In this document: positions 1-7,611 of the stretch, piece after piece
Layout of the letters: the number at the start of each line of letters is the position of its first letter
Numbering within the stretch: the first letter of the stretch is position 1
Assembly (NCBI GenBank): GCA_028565635.1
Contig: JAOXYB010067911.1
Location: forward strand, 1-10,100
DNA length: 10,100 nucleotides
Direction of reading: 5' to 3'
DNA from: Phoronis ovalis
Lineage: Eukaryota; Phoronida; Phoronidae
Made by a program: the position numbers and the translations under genes
The notes under the pieces: model-generated
The model's input: only the letters and a program-made list of their open reading frames with translations
The model's database searches: none
What the model was told of the DNA's origin: nothing

Positions 1-689
1 TATATATAAAGTTTCAGGTGAAGAGGTATAAATCTCATTTATGCAGCCTTTTGAATTTATGGGTAGAAGATTCCCCGGGGGCATTATCTTAAAATGTTGA
101 TAGAGGTGTGTCGCCCAAAGGCCTAAACCCTGACCTTGAATTATCAAAAAAAACACCCTGAAATATCCTAGGGTGAAAAAAATCAGCATTACAACTGCCC
201 AAAACGTTAAAATACCCCCCCAAAATTTTTTTTTTCAAAACAATCAGAAACCCTACCCTGAAATATACTACTAAACATAAAATACCCTGGCACTCTAAAA
301 TATCCTAAAGGGTAAAAAAAAACCCTGAAGGGTGGTTCATATATGCATGTATACATTGGCAGTGCTCCCCCAGGAAAGTCTTATGAGTTGTAAAGGTTAA
401 AAATGTATTCTTTTCTTTCATCTATACATTTTATGTCTGTTTCTTCATGTTGATAGCAGTATGCAAGCAAGGTTGTAACTTTCTTTTAGTCAATGGCTTG
501 ACCAAGCCAATTCTACAGCATGATAAACTTTAATGCAGTTGAGACGTGTTAGACTTTTTAAAATTTTATTGCATTTTTAGAATATATCTAATAACAGTTA
601 AATATACACACTTCAGTTATTGTATACTTTTTTCATGTCATCACAAGTGCAGTTGTCATGCATCACGAGATGGCCATGTTTTTTTTCAG
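1..689 (+). other. Intron of the plus-strand gene, with repeat-like sequence at 60..380
   Basis: No exon is recognised on either strand. The first 380 bases have a different texture from the rest: CCCCGGGG at 73..80, runs of A, and several CCCTGAAATAT/CCTA/GGGT motifs, ending near a gcatgtatacattggcagtg segment before CTCCCCC. This looks like a decayed interspersed repeat. The remainder is plain AT-rich intron leading to the polypyrimidine tract at 678..689. Confidence 0.5.
126..335. repeat. Scattered degenerate copies of a CCCTGAAATATMCTA motif
   Basis: CCCTGAAATATCCTA at 156..170 and CCCTGAAATATACTA at 256..270 differ at one base. A third related stretch (tctaaaatatcctaaagggtaaaa) begins near 294, and CCCTGAAGGG occurs near 323. 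GGGTgAAAAA-type tracts follow two of the copies. The arrangement is not a clean tandem array and is best described as a degenerate local repeat of unknown origin. Confidence 0.4.
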
Positions 690-1120
690 GGTTGAACACT
701 ATTCCATCCACCAACGGGATCATAACTAATCATCCGAGTAATTCTACAACTGTCAGAAAAACGCAGTCGATATTTGACAACGTGACCTACTCTACAGAAT
801 TGTTAAGCACAGATGTGACAGTTGCAGAAAATTCCACCTATAGTACGAATTTGACCGGGAATATGACAACACCTGACCAAGATATCAGCAGTGTTGGATT
901 AAGCCCAGTCCCCGGCATAAGTCAACAAGTTATCATCACTTTAAGCTCTTGTCTTGGTTTAGCCGCCGTTCTTTTTATTTTTGTTATATCTATATTAATA
1001 TACGTAAAATGTCATGGGTGGAAAAGACGCACTATTGCTATAACACCAGCGCCGCGTGAACTTGAAATGGTTCCACCAGGTGGCGCTACTATCAATGAAC
1101 AAGATGAATTAGCAGACTAA
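690..1120 (+). CDS. Last exon of an unidentified type I single-pass membrane protein
   Basis: The exon follows the strong acceptor gttttttttcag, so it starts at 690 (phase: two bases complete a split codon), and not at the ATG at 620, which is intronic. It encodes 142 whole codons. Residues 1-79 are a Ser/Thr/Asn-rich extracellular stalk without cysteine and with five N-glycosylation sequons (N17, N30, N47, N53, N57). A transmembrane helix (VIITLSSCLGLAAVLFIFVI and following, 929..1006) comes next. The 37-residue tail begins KCHGWKRR, a positive-inside stop-transfer, and ends DELAD. The layout is that of the membrane-proximal end of an adhesion or receptor protein whose ectodomain lies upstream of position 1. 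The tail PAPRELEMVPPGGATINEQD has no motif I recognise, so I do not name a family. No ER-retention motif is present. Confidence 0.75.
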
Positions 1121-1342
1121 CGCAAACAATTGTCGAAATACATTTTGACACCGAGGTGATGCATGATTAACATAAAATACAGGATTTGCATGGTTACCCA
1201 AGGCTCGTCGTAATCGCCACATATAGTAGCTGAGTGACCGACTTGATACCCGTACTTAATTAGTGATGATCACATTGGGGGATGGGAGAAGATCACGCAT
1301 CAAATTTTAGAAATTTGTGGTTGCATAAAAATCCCTTACGAT

Positions 1343-1348
1343 AATAAA
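1343..1348 (+). terminator. Candidate poly(A) signal of the plus-strand membrane-protein gene
   Basis: AATAAA lies about 225 nt after the stop codon and is followed by a T-rich stretch (ttaattggttgatag, about 1380..1395). A second AATAAA at 1564..1569 is followed by gacttgttgcatgtc and is an alternative. Either would end this gene before the convergent SCUBE 3' UTR. Confidence 0.4.
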
Positions 1349-2153
1349 TAGAACTCCAATACATTCTTCTATCACAATTTAATTGGTTGATAGTACTTTT
1401 TAGCCTACTTTTGTTATGGCATACACAGTTTGTGAACAGCATAGAATACACGTCATTTGCATCGAATTGTTTTATTTTACCCTAAATCTTCAACAAGTCA
1501 ATGGCGCCTTACTTATTCATAAGTTTTTTTAATAGAGGGCCACGGGTATATTAGAATTAAACCAATAAACAAGACTTGTTGCATGTCACTACATGTAAGT
1601 ATGACGATAATAATTTCAGAGAAACACTGGAAAAACAGTTACATTATACATTTCATAAATTTATTTACAAAATACTGTTTACTTTACATCAACACATAAT
1701 ATATAATAATACTTTTAAAAGTTATAATACTTGTTGACTATGTTAAAAGTATACAGCAAGCAAAACATTAAATTTGTTCATTGTACACTGGAATCTTGGA
1801 GAAGATGGTTGCTGTGATAAAAAATTCTAACATATTCATGTGCTATACACAGCACAAATAGGATTCCAATGCTAGCACTATGCATTGCTTGATTATGTTC
1901 CAAAATTCAATTTTAAAAGACTAATGGAACTACCAAAACTTAAGGTCCGCGATGCTGTAAACATATTAGTTTGCAACAAGCTGGCAGAGCATCATATGAG
2001 ATTTTTAAACAGGTGAGAGATCATTTCTAAATAATCTGGTATTCATTCAAATGTATAAAATATGCAAAAGCAAGCGTTTAAGTCTCTAATAAATAACAAA
2101 TTCCGAATACATCCAGTCGTTAGTATTCCTTTCCTCAAACATTAACGGATGGA

Positions 2154-2159
2154 TTTATT
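2154..2159 (-). terminator. Candidate poly(A) signal for the distal SCUBE isoform
   Basis: This is the first AATAAA on the minus strand after the distal stop at 3198. Two ATTAAA variants occur earlier, at 2329..2334 and 2265..2270. Without transcript data the true 3' end is undecided; the assignment is positional only. Confidence 0.3.
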
Positions 2160-2907
2160 CCGACTGGTAGGGAACCTTAACATGCCTTAATAACATGAAA
2201 TCACTTCTTTGAACTTCACAGTACTTATATATTGGATTTTAACTAAATTTAAAAAGAATACCATTTTAATAACTAGATCTATGATATACTATATAAGACA
2301 TACATGCACATGAACAGTAACTGGAAGTTTTAATTTCTACTTGCAGTTTTCCGAATTTCATCAGTTAATTTGGAAAATATAAAAAAAAGTAAATAAATTA
2401 AGCTAATTCTTTCGTTCAAAAACTTGTGAATTTACATTGTTTTGGAAGGTATCTCAATTTGTTTAGGAAATGCCACTAGTGGACAAAACCCGAAACTATA
2501 ACTAGAAAAAGTACTAGAATGTCATAATAAATTGACCAATAGCACAATAATAAGTAAATTTACCCTTTGATGCCAATAAAGATTTCATCAAAAAAAGACA
2601 AATACTGATTTAAATTTCAAGTCTTATCTTATCCTCAATTTTATACATGAAATAACTACTTTAAATAGACATGATTCAAGACTGACTTTTTTCTTCAAAC
2701 ATTTCTGTTTAACTACAGTAGCATAGCCATACCGAAAAGATCCAATTGTCTTAATACACATGCCTGTACAGCCAAAATGCTCTAAATTTCTAAACAGCCT
2801 TAGCAACAAGCAACTCCAGACTTTTTAACACATCAACATGCAAGCACTCAATGACTAAGTTGCCCATGTATTAAGGTGGATCTTGTCAGTTTCCCAGAAT
2901 GCATTGC

Positions 2908-3089
2908 TTAATTTTACGCTGTAGTAGATCTGTACCTAGATCAAATTTTGATTCATGATTGACAACAAATAGCAAAACTTCCACTAGCTTACTGACTGTA
3001 GTCAATTTTCAAGTTAAATTTAAAATCACCCCAAATATCAATTTTACACTTGTCAGCACCTTTCTACTGAATAAACGGCGTAAAATTAA
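2908..3089. repeat. Inverted repeat in the distal SCUBE 3' UTR
   Basis: TTAATTTTACGC at 2908..2919 is the exact reverse complement of GCGTAAAATTAA at 3078..3089. Inward, one G-T wobble and two more pairs extend the stem to 15 bp (2908..2922 with 3075..3089), enclosing a loop of about 152 nt. It would fold in the distal-isoform 3' UTR. It could also be the remnant of a small transposable element. Confidence 0.4.
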
Positions 3090-3197
3090 AATACTGCAAA
3101 GTATATCAAGAAGCAATGGAACAAATGCATCGTGGGTATTAGAAGCCAACATCAGATATTTTTTGAAAATTCAGACATGTAATTTTAAAATTGTGAT

Positions 3198-3338
3198 TTA
3201 AGAAAAAAATCTTCTAACTTTAGGTGTGAGCAGACGAATAAATGAAGATGGAAACATAGACCTTGATACATTGGCGTACTTGAAGTAATTGTAAGGTGTT
3301 GCTATTACATCCAGGAGGGCAGAAAGCAAATGGCGGTC
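3198..3338 (-). CDS. SCUBE: SCUBE exon J: distal alternative last exon
   Basis: The acceptor cttgatgttttgtag is followed by GAC, and 46 codons run to a TAA at 3198..3200. The peptide is [40 protein letters not shown] and VRRFFS. It is the closer match to vertebrate SCUBE tails (NYFKY..., MFPRSFIRLL..KV.RFL), so it is probably the ancestral terminal exon, with exon I the derived copy. It contains an NVS sequon absent from exon I. Its use requires skipping exon I and splicing across an 1818-nt intron. No canonical AATAAA follows until 2154..2159 (minus), implying a 3' UTR of roughly 0.9 to 1 kb. Confidence 0.9.
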   Translation of the reverse strand, partial: DRHLLSALLDVIATPYNYFKYANVSRSMFPSSFIRLLTPKVRRFFS

Positions 3339-3375
3339 CTACAAAACATCAAGGAGACATAATATAGTGTTATAC

Positions 3376-3453
3376 TGCTGTTACATGCATGCGACGGGCA
3401 TCAGTACGTTTATTTGCTGTTACATGCATGCGTCGGGCATCAGTACGTTTATT
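3376..3453. repeat. 39-bp tandem duplication upstream of the distal last exon
   Basis: Two head-to-tail 39-bp units (3376..3414 and 3415..3453), reading tgctgttacatgcatgcg and onward, differ at one base (gcgAcggg versus gcgTcggg). The array begins 38 bp from the splice acceptor of exon J. Each unit carries tactgat on the gene strand, which resembles a branch-point sequence. Near identity points to a recent duplication. Confidence 0.9.
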
Positions 3454-4640
3454 ATTAGCTCATATGTATACGATTGCTGAGAGTGACATCTCGATTTATA
3501 ATCTTGACCTTTCAACTTTGTTAACCAGACATCAAAATTGACAAAACTTGAGATGTCATTCTTGGCCACCATAAAAACTCACACCAAGGTTAGATTTTAA
3601 ACACTTTAGCTTGATCATCAGGAGATTATAACACTTATCATGTCCTGTAAACAACATATACACCTAATTTAGTGTCTTAGAGACAATATTATATTAATTG
3701 CTACAGTTCAAACAAGCTTGCGTTAAAATTTAGTAATTAAAAATGCATAAATGTGAGCTAACTAAAAGGTTACACCTATAGCTAACATTAATTTGATGTA
3801 TGATTTAATTTTTGTAGTATTTTCTAAATACCATATTTTCTTAACAGATAACTAAACAAAGTTTATAACTGTCCTTAAATTTACAATAAAATATATACAT
3901 ACTGTACAACTTTTTCTTTGATAAATGCAATGCTGTATGGACCCTAAAATTCTCTAAGCTTTAAACACTTTGTGGGCATAACAATTTTATGACTAGCTTC
4001 GTGACTAGCCCAATTGAGATGTGTACACATTCTATGTGGAATAAATGCATGGCATATTAATTCATAGCCATCATTGTTACATATGTTACACACAAATACA
4101 TTTTTATATATAAAAAGTAATTTCAAATACTGCCCCTCTTTCCACTTTTATGAAGAGCATGTCACACAGAATTCAAAAATAGCACCAACATTTATACAAC
4201 AGCTTGTCAATATTCATGTCCATCATTTATACAAGCTTGTGTTCTTCATAACACTGAAAACTTAATACTGAATTTTGTCACTAGACGAACAATTTGAAGG
4301 GAAATCCAAATCTAATCCAATCAGATGGTTCCTTATTCTGACAAAAACAGAAAGTGTACGAGTGAGTGTGATAATTTTATTTGACTGTACACATGTATAT
4401 TTCCCTTATCACAGTTAAAGACCTGTTTGAAATATCATTTATAACTCGTATGCAAAAAAAAACACATCTAGAACCTTAAAGTACAAGATAGAAAATAATA
4501 GTCAGATAGTATTCTTATTTTGCTTCTATAAAAGAAATTGAATTACATTTTCGTTAAAGAATCTAGGCATTCTTTAAGATATATGTACGGCATTTTAAGT
4601 ACCAAACTATTGTCTTCCAAGATAAGTGACCATTTTCTAT

Positions 4641-4722
4641 TCTTGTAATACACACAACTACAGTAACAGGTCTCTGTACATCCTGGATCATTTTATTTTG
4701 TTAGATTCTTTCACCATTTATT
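4641..4722 (-). terminator. Polyadenylation region for the proximal SCUBE last exon
   Basis: On the minus strand, AATAAA occurs at 4717..4722 and again at 4692..4697, starting 60 to 85 nt after the exon I stop codon. A GU-rich stretch (ttgtgtgtatt) lies within 4647..4662, about 30 nt past the second hexamer, with CA dinucleotides in between. Hexamer plus downstream GU-rich element at normal spacing is the standard metazoan poly(A) architecture. It supports exon I being a true terminal exon rather than a relic. Confidence 0.65.
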
Positions 4723-4781
4723 GTTGTCTAAAAGTAGCCCAAATATTCGCATTTCGTACAGTAAGTTTTTGTGAGTACATG

Positions 4782-4931
4782 TTAATCTTGTGTTGAGAAA
4801 AAATTCTGAACTTTAGGTGTAATGAGATCGATAAATGACCTGGGTAGCATATATTGTGATTGATTGACATATTGAAAATAATTATATGGTGTGGCTGTCA
4901 CATCCAACAGAAGAGTTAGAAGCTTTCGGTC
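4782..4931 (-). CDS. SCUBE: SCUBE exon I: proximal alternative last exon
   Basis: The acceptor acatttgtttcag is followed by GAC, and 49 codons run to a TAA at 4782..4784. The peptide is DRKLLTLLLDVTATPYNYFQ, YVNQSQYMLPRSFIDLITPK and VQNFFSTQD. It keeps the family tail pattern (LL.DV.A.P.NYF.Y......MLPRSFI.L...KV..F) but replaces the basic end of the vertebrate tail with Asp, Gln and Asn and adds STQD. It is in phase with exon H. Its own poly(A) signals lie shortly downstream, so it can serve as a complete 3' end. It is 31/46 identical to the distal copy at 3198..3338. Confidence 0.9.
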   Translation of the reverse strand, partial: DRKLLTLLLDVTATPYNYFQYVNQSQYMLPRSFIDLITPKVQNFFSTQD

Positions 4932-5156
4932 CTGAAACAAATGTTAATTATAGATAAAAAATGCAAACTATGGGTATCAGTAAAATGAAAATGTGAAGAA
5001 AATCAACAAAGTGAATCAAACATTTGATGAGTTCTGCTTGGATGTAACAATCTGCAACATGCCTACAAACAGACAACCGTTGTGTTTTCTTTGAAATCAA
5101 TAATACTGAAATAGTTAGAGTAAAAATACGAGAAATAATACTTATAATGTCCTAAC

Positions 5157-5236
5157 CTTTAATATTTCTTGATGTTGCTGTGAGCTGTAGAGGCGGCCAT
5201 CTTTGACTATATCTTCTATTAAATCTTGGTACTCTT
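5157..5236 (-). CDS. SCUBE: SCUBE exon H: post-CUB linker, last common exon
   Basis: This 80-bp exon follows the acceptor aaaaatctttgtag and ends at AAG|gttagg in phase 0. It completes YDE and continues [26 protein letters not shown]. The family has DYQELIEDIVRDGRLYAS..HQEILK directly after the CUB domain. It is the exon from which the two alternative last exons diverge. Its donor (gttagg) is weak, which would be compatible with regulated splicing, though that is inference. Confidence 0.93.
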
Positions 5237-5731
5237 CTACAAAGATTTTTAAATATGGACAACAATGAGCCATTTGGTTGGTTTTCAGTACCAGCGTAAA
5301 ATAGTGCTATATAGCCACAAAGTCTTCACTTTGTTCCATTATAGTTCTAATTATTCCATATTTCTTTAATGGTTAAATATTTTACAATGGAGTGCAATAC
5401 TCCTGCGTAGATTGTTGTCTGAACTGGAACTACTTATTTTACCGTAAATCTACAAACAGCAAAGTGCAAGGACCATCTTATTACTTCAGCAATGTCAATG
5501 TTTTCCACTTTTGCAGTTTCAATCTCCTAGGTCCACAAGCACTTTTTTGACAGGTATTAAATTTTTATGTTATAGGTATAAGAGATTTATAAACACATTT
5601 TAATGTAGTGAATGCTTCACATGTCCCCACCCTATGCCCAAACAACCACCTTCATAACAACAATGCAAAACCACAAAAAACGATCAAATTCAATAAAAAG
5701 AACATATGTCAGCTATATGAGCATCTCTTAC

Positions 5732-5884
5732 CATCATATGTAACATACGGTATAGAAAATCCCCTTGCTGAATTTTTACCATCAGATCTGAAGCGTATCC
5801 AGAGCTTTTTAGACCTTGCAGTAAAAGCGATTGGTCTTTCTGTTGATTCACAAGTTTCATAGGTCGTAACAGAATAACGGGATG
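5732..5884 (-). CDS. SCUBE: SCUBE exon G: C-terminal half of the CUB domain
   Basis: This 153-bp exon follows the acceptor ttcatattttag and has the donor GATG|gtaaga. It encodes [40 protein letters not shown] and [10 protein letters not shown]. It supplies the fourth CUB cysteine (YETC) and the [10 protein letters not shown] loop, whose Asp is the last calcium-site residue of cbCUB domains. Vertebrate SCUBE reads [38 protein letters not shown]. Split Thr and Glu codons join the neighbours exactly. The plus-strand open frame over this interval (5608..5862) is a shadow of this exon. Confidence 0.96.
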
Positions 5885-6221
5885 CTAAAATATGAAAAGC
5901 TAGTTAATAAAATGGAAACAGTTGCTGCATAAAATGTACTATTTGGTGGTAGAAGATTCAGTATCTCTAAGGTGTTGAACATTTCTTTTAAAGTTAGCAT
6001 TTTCAAAGTATTGGGTTTTACCCAAAATGGTTTCTTCATTGATTACATAATTATATAGATTACATATATAGATAAGAACAGGAAATTTTCATCTTCATGC
6101 CTTTCTGAAAATGTTTACTTTTATTAGTCTATCTCTGTATTTAACTACAAGTACCCAAAATTTAATTTAAATATGTAGGCAACATGTATTGTCCACCATA
6201 AAAGATATAAATACTACTTAC

Positions 6222-6419
6222 TAGACTTTCTCATGACCAGCTGATCTCCACATTGATCTTGCGACTCCAGGAAAATGTCAGGAATCACTACAAGTATTCG
6301 ACGTCCTTTTTGTGGCTGTATTGTCCAAATACATTCAACATTGTTAGGATAATCTCCAGGGTAATTGGGGCTCTGAATGAAGCCTTTCAAATCTCCTATC
6401 TCACCTCCACATTTTATAC
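6222..6419 (-). CDS. SCUBE: SCUBE exon F: N-terminal half of the CUB domain
   Basis: This 198-bp phase 1-1 exon follows the acceptor aaattttttag and ends TCTA|gtaagt. It encodes [60 protein letters not shown] and MRKS. It carries three of the four CUB cysteines (CGGE, ECIW, QCGD) and the hallmark SPNYPG.YPNN..C.WTI. Glu in IFLES and Asp in CGDQL occupy the positions of calcium ligands in calcium-binding CUB domains. It is very close to vertebrate SCUBE (CGGELGDFTG.IESPNYPG) and unlike generic CUB domains in its RRILVV.P.IFL stretch. The frame is open upstream of the acceptor, so the start rests on the AG and on phase joining. Confidence 0.96.
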
Positions 6420-6794
6420 CTAAAAAATTTTCATCTAGATCAGGCCTTTCACTATAAATATATGAGGCAATTTCAGCAAACAAATGCCGAGCTTTTTATC
6501 CATAGGTAGCAGTTTCGCCCACGAGGTGTGTGATTATGCCTCAAATCTCTAAATAAAATAATTGCTAGATGCATTTATATCATGCCACCCTGATTATTTA
6601 TCACAGCCCTTCATATCCCTTTGACTGTGACCTCTTGTGGCCAAAAATTAAATGCGACTAAAAGCATTCACCAGCTAGAATAGTATTCCAATATTCAGAA
6701 GTTAGATAAGTAATCTGGACTTCTCATGTAAATGTGTTATGATATACCCCCGTTCAGTTTCTCATCAAGGTTTCAATGCAGGTAGCAGACTTAC

Positions 6795-6956
6795 CTTTAC
6801 AGTACGAGCTATTTATAGCTCCTTCATCATCAGTTACTGTTTCACCTGGACAGTCAATGCAGTAATCCAAGCCACCGCTCGGCTGGTATGTTCCCCGTTG
6901 ACAAGCAACACAAGAATGACTTTCCTTGCTATAATAATGCCCAGGATGACAACTCT
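6795..6956 (-). CDS. SCUBE: SCUBE exon E: third GCC2/GCC3 cysteine-rich module
   Basis: This 162-bp phase 1-1 exon follows the acceptor ttgtttttcag and has the consensus donor AAAG|gtaagt. It encodes SCHPGHYYSKESHSCVACQR, GTYQPSGG, YCIDCPGETVTDDEGAINSS and YCK. The family pattern CSPGHFYN..HRC..CP.GTYQPE.G...C..CPG.T is clear. Sequon NSS sits two residues before the final Cys, matching NITQC in vertebrates. The split codon G+GT gives Gly and leads into the CUB domain as CKGIKCGGE. A 10-bp inverted repeat flanks its acceptor. Confidence 0.94.
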
Positions 6957-6991
6957 CTGAAAAACAATAAATAATCATTTATCATCCTGGG
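6940..6991 (-). repeat. Inverted repeat flanking the exon E splice acceptor
   Basis: CCCAGGATGA at 6940..6949 (inside exon E) and TCATCCTGGG at 6982..6991 (intron) are perfect reverse complements, separated by 32 nt containing the polypyrimidine tract and the acceptor AG. In the transcript this could form a 10-bp hairpin with the 3' splice site in its loop. One such repeat is close to chance expectation in 10 kb. Confidence 0.4.
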
Positions 6992-7443
6992 ACTAACAAA
7001 AAAAACGTATGTTGATTAGCCTTTGAAATCTCCCAGTAGGCCCGCATAAATTATCAGCAATGTTTGATAGTCTACATACACATTTTAATTTTAATTAAAA
7101 TTAGTGACTGTTCATAGCACCTCCCAGGTTTTTTATTATGTACTACATGATTTATATTTGTTACAGAATTTAAGAGACTGAAGTAAGTTTTTACTAAAAT
7201 TTCTGTACTTGTGAAAGAAATTTCATACTGCTACTTTTAATATTTACTTCATTATGTTTTCTTTTATTCAAACAAAATGTTATCATAGATAATAAGCAAG
7301 GAATTTATAGCCACAAAATTATAGCTCATCACAAGAACCTTAAAAATACAGGACGGCAATCTGCCAAATTTTAATCAAACAGTTTTCTATTAAGTTGTAT
7401 GGAGATTAATTTTCAATGCAATTTGCAAACAGTATCAACGAAC

Positions 7444-7611
7444 CTCTGAGCGTGCATTCTTGAAAACTTCGGGCTGCCATTCGTCTGGTTGAGATTCCCG
7501 GTCCACATGAGATACAGTGTGTACGTCCATATTCTGGTTGGTACTGCCCGTAAGGACACCGATTACACGGAATGAAACCCTCTGTTGAATTATACCCAGG
7601 CTGACACTGAC
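7444..7611 (-). CDS. SCUBE: SCUBE exon D: second GCC2/GCC3 cysteine-rich module
   Basis: This 168-bp phase 1-1 exon follows the acceptor ttttttgtgtag. It encodes GQCQPGYNSTEGFIPCNRCP, GQYQPEYGRTHCISCGPG and ends ARSFQECTLR. Human SCUBE has GLCQPGEYS.DGF.PC..C..GTFQPE.GRTSC..CGGG, SFQDC at matching positions. A sequon NST follows the first cysteine pair. The donor is the non-consensus CAGAG|gttcgt, the weakest of the set together with gttagg, but the frame leaves no alternative: the last G plus AG of the next exon gives Glu and continues ESCHPGHYY. Confidence 0.93.

Larger units (their letters stand above)
1121..3197. other. Convergent intergenic region and 3' UTRs
   Basis: This contains the 3' UTR of the plus-strand gene (to about 1350 or 1590) and the putative long 3' UTR of the distal SCUBE isoform (3197 down to about 2150). 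No coding exon, RNA gene or transposon protein is visible. Open frames at 2624..2809 (minus) and 2959..3201 (plus) lack splice context and family resemblance; the latter runs antisense into the distal last exon. An inverted repeat with 12-bp perfect arms lies at 2908..3089. Confidence 0.5.
3339..4781 (-). other. Region between the two alternative SCUBE last exons
   Basis: This is intron for the distal isoform, and the part just below 4782 is 3' UTR for the proximal isoform. Apart from the poly(A) region (4641..4722) and the 39-bp duplication (3376..3453) I see only AT-rich noncoding sequence. Opposed open frames at 3944..4126 and 4074..4265 are AT-rich chance frames. No third copy of the last exon is recognisable. 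Confidence 0.6.
4932..6221 (-). other. SCUBE introns between exons F, G, H and I
   Basis: The three introns are 337 nt (5885..6221), 495 nt (5237..5731) and 225 nt (4932..5156); exons G and H lie between them. No further coding or structured element is visible in the introns. Confidence 0.7.
6420..7443 (-). other. SCUBE introns between exons D, E and F
   Basis: The introns are 375 nt (6420..6794) and 487 nt (6957..7443), on either side of exon E. Both are AT-rich. Apart from the inverted repeat arm at 6982..6991 nothing else is recognised. Confidence 0.7.

Noticed and set aside
620-689. ATG-initiated N-terminal extension of the plus-strand membrane-protein frame
   Set aside because: The stretch ends in a textbook polypyrimidine tract and CAG acceptor, so the open frame upstream of 690 is intron read-through.
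2959-3201. 80-codon plus-strand open frame
   Set aside because: Low-complexity AT-rich frame with no family resemblance; its end overlaps the distal SCUBE last exon antisense.
3484-3558. Short inverted repeat tgacatctc / gagatgtca
   Set aside because: Only 9 bp perfect with 57 nt between the arms, which is expected by chance in AT-rich DNA.
5237-5290. Open frame extension upstream of SCUBE exon H on the minus strand
   Set aside because: The frame is open, but the tttgtag acceptor plus exact phase joining to exon G (G+AA giving Glu in YDEEYQDL) shows it is intron.
5608-5862. 84-codon plus-strand open frame
   Set aside because: It is antisense to SCUBE exon G, whose minus-strand translation matches the CUB domain throughout.
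6739-6960. 73-codon plus-strand open frame
   Set aside because: Antisense shadow of SCUBE exon E.
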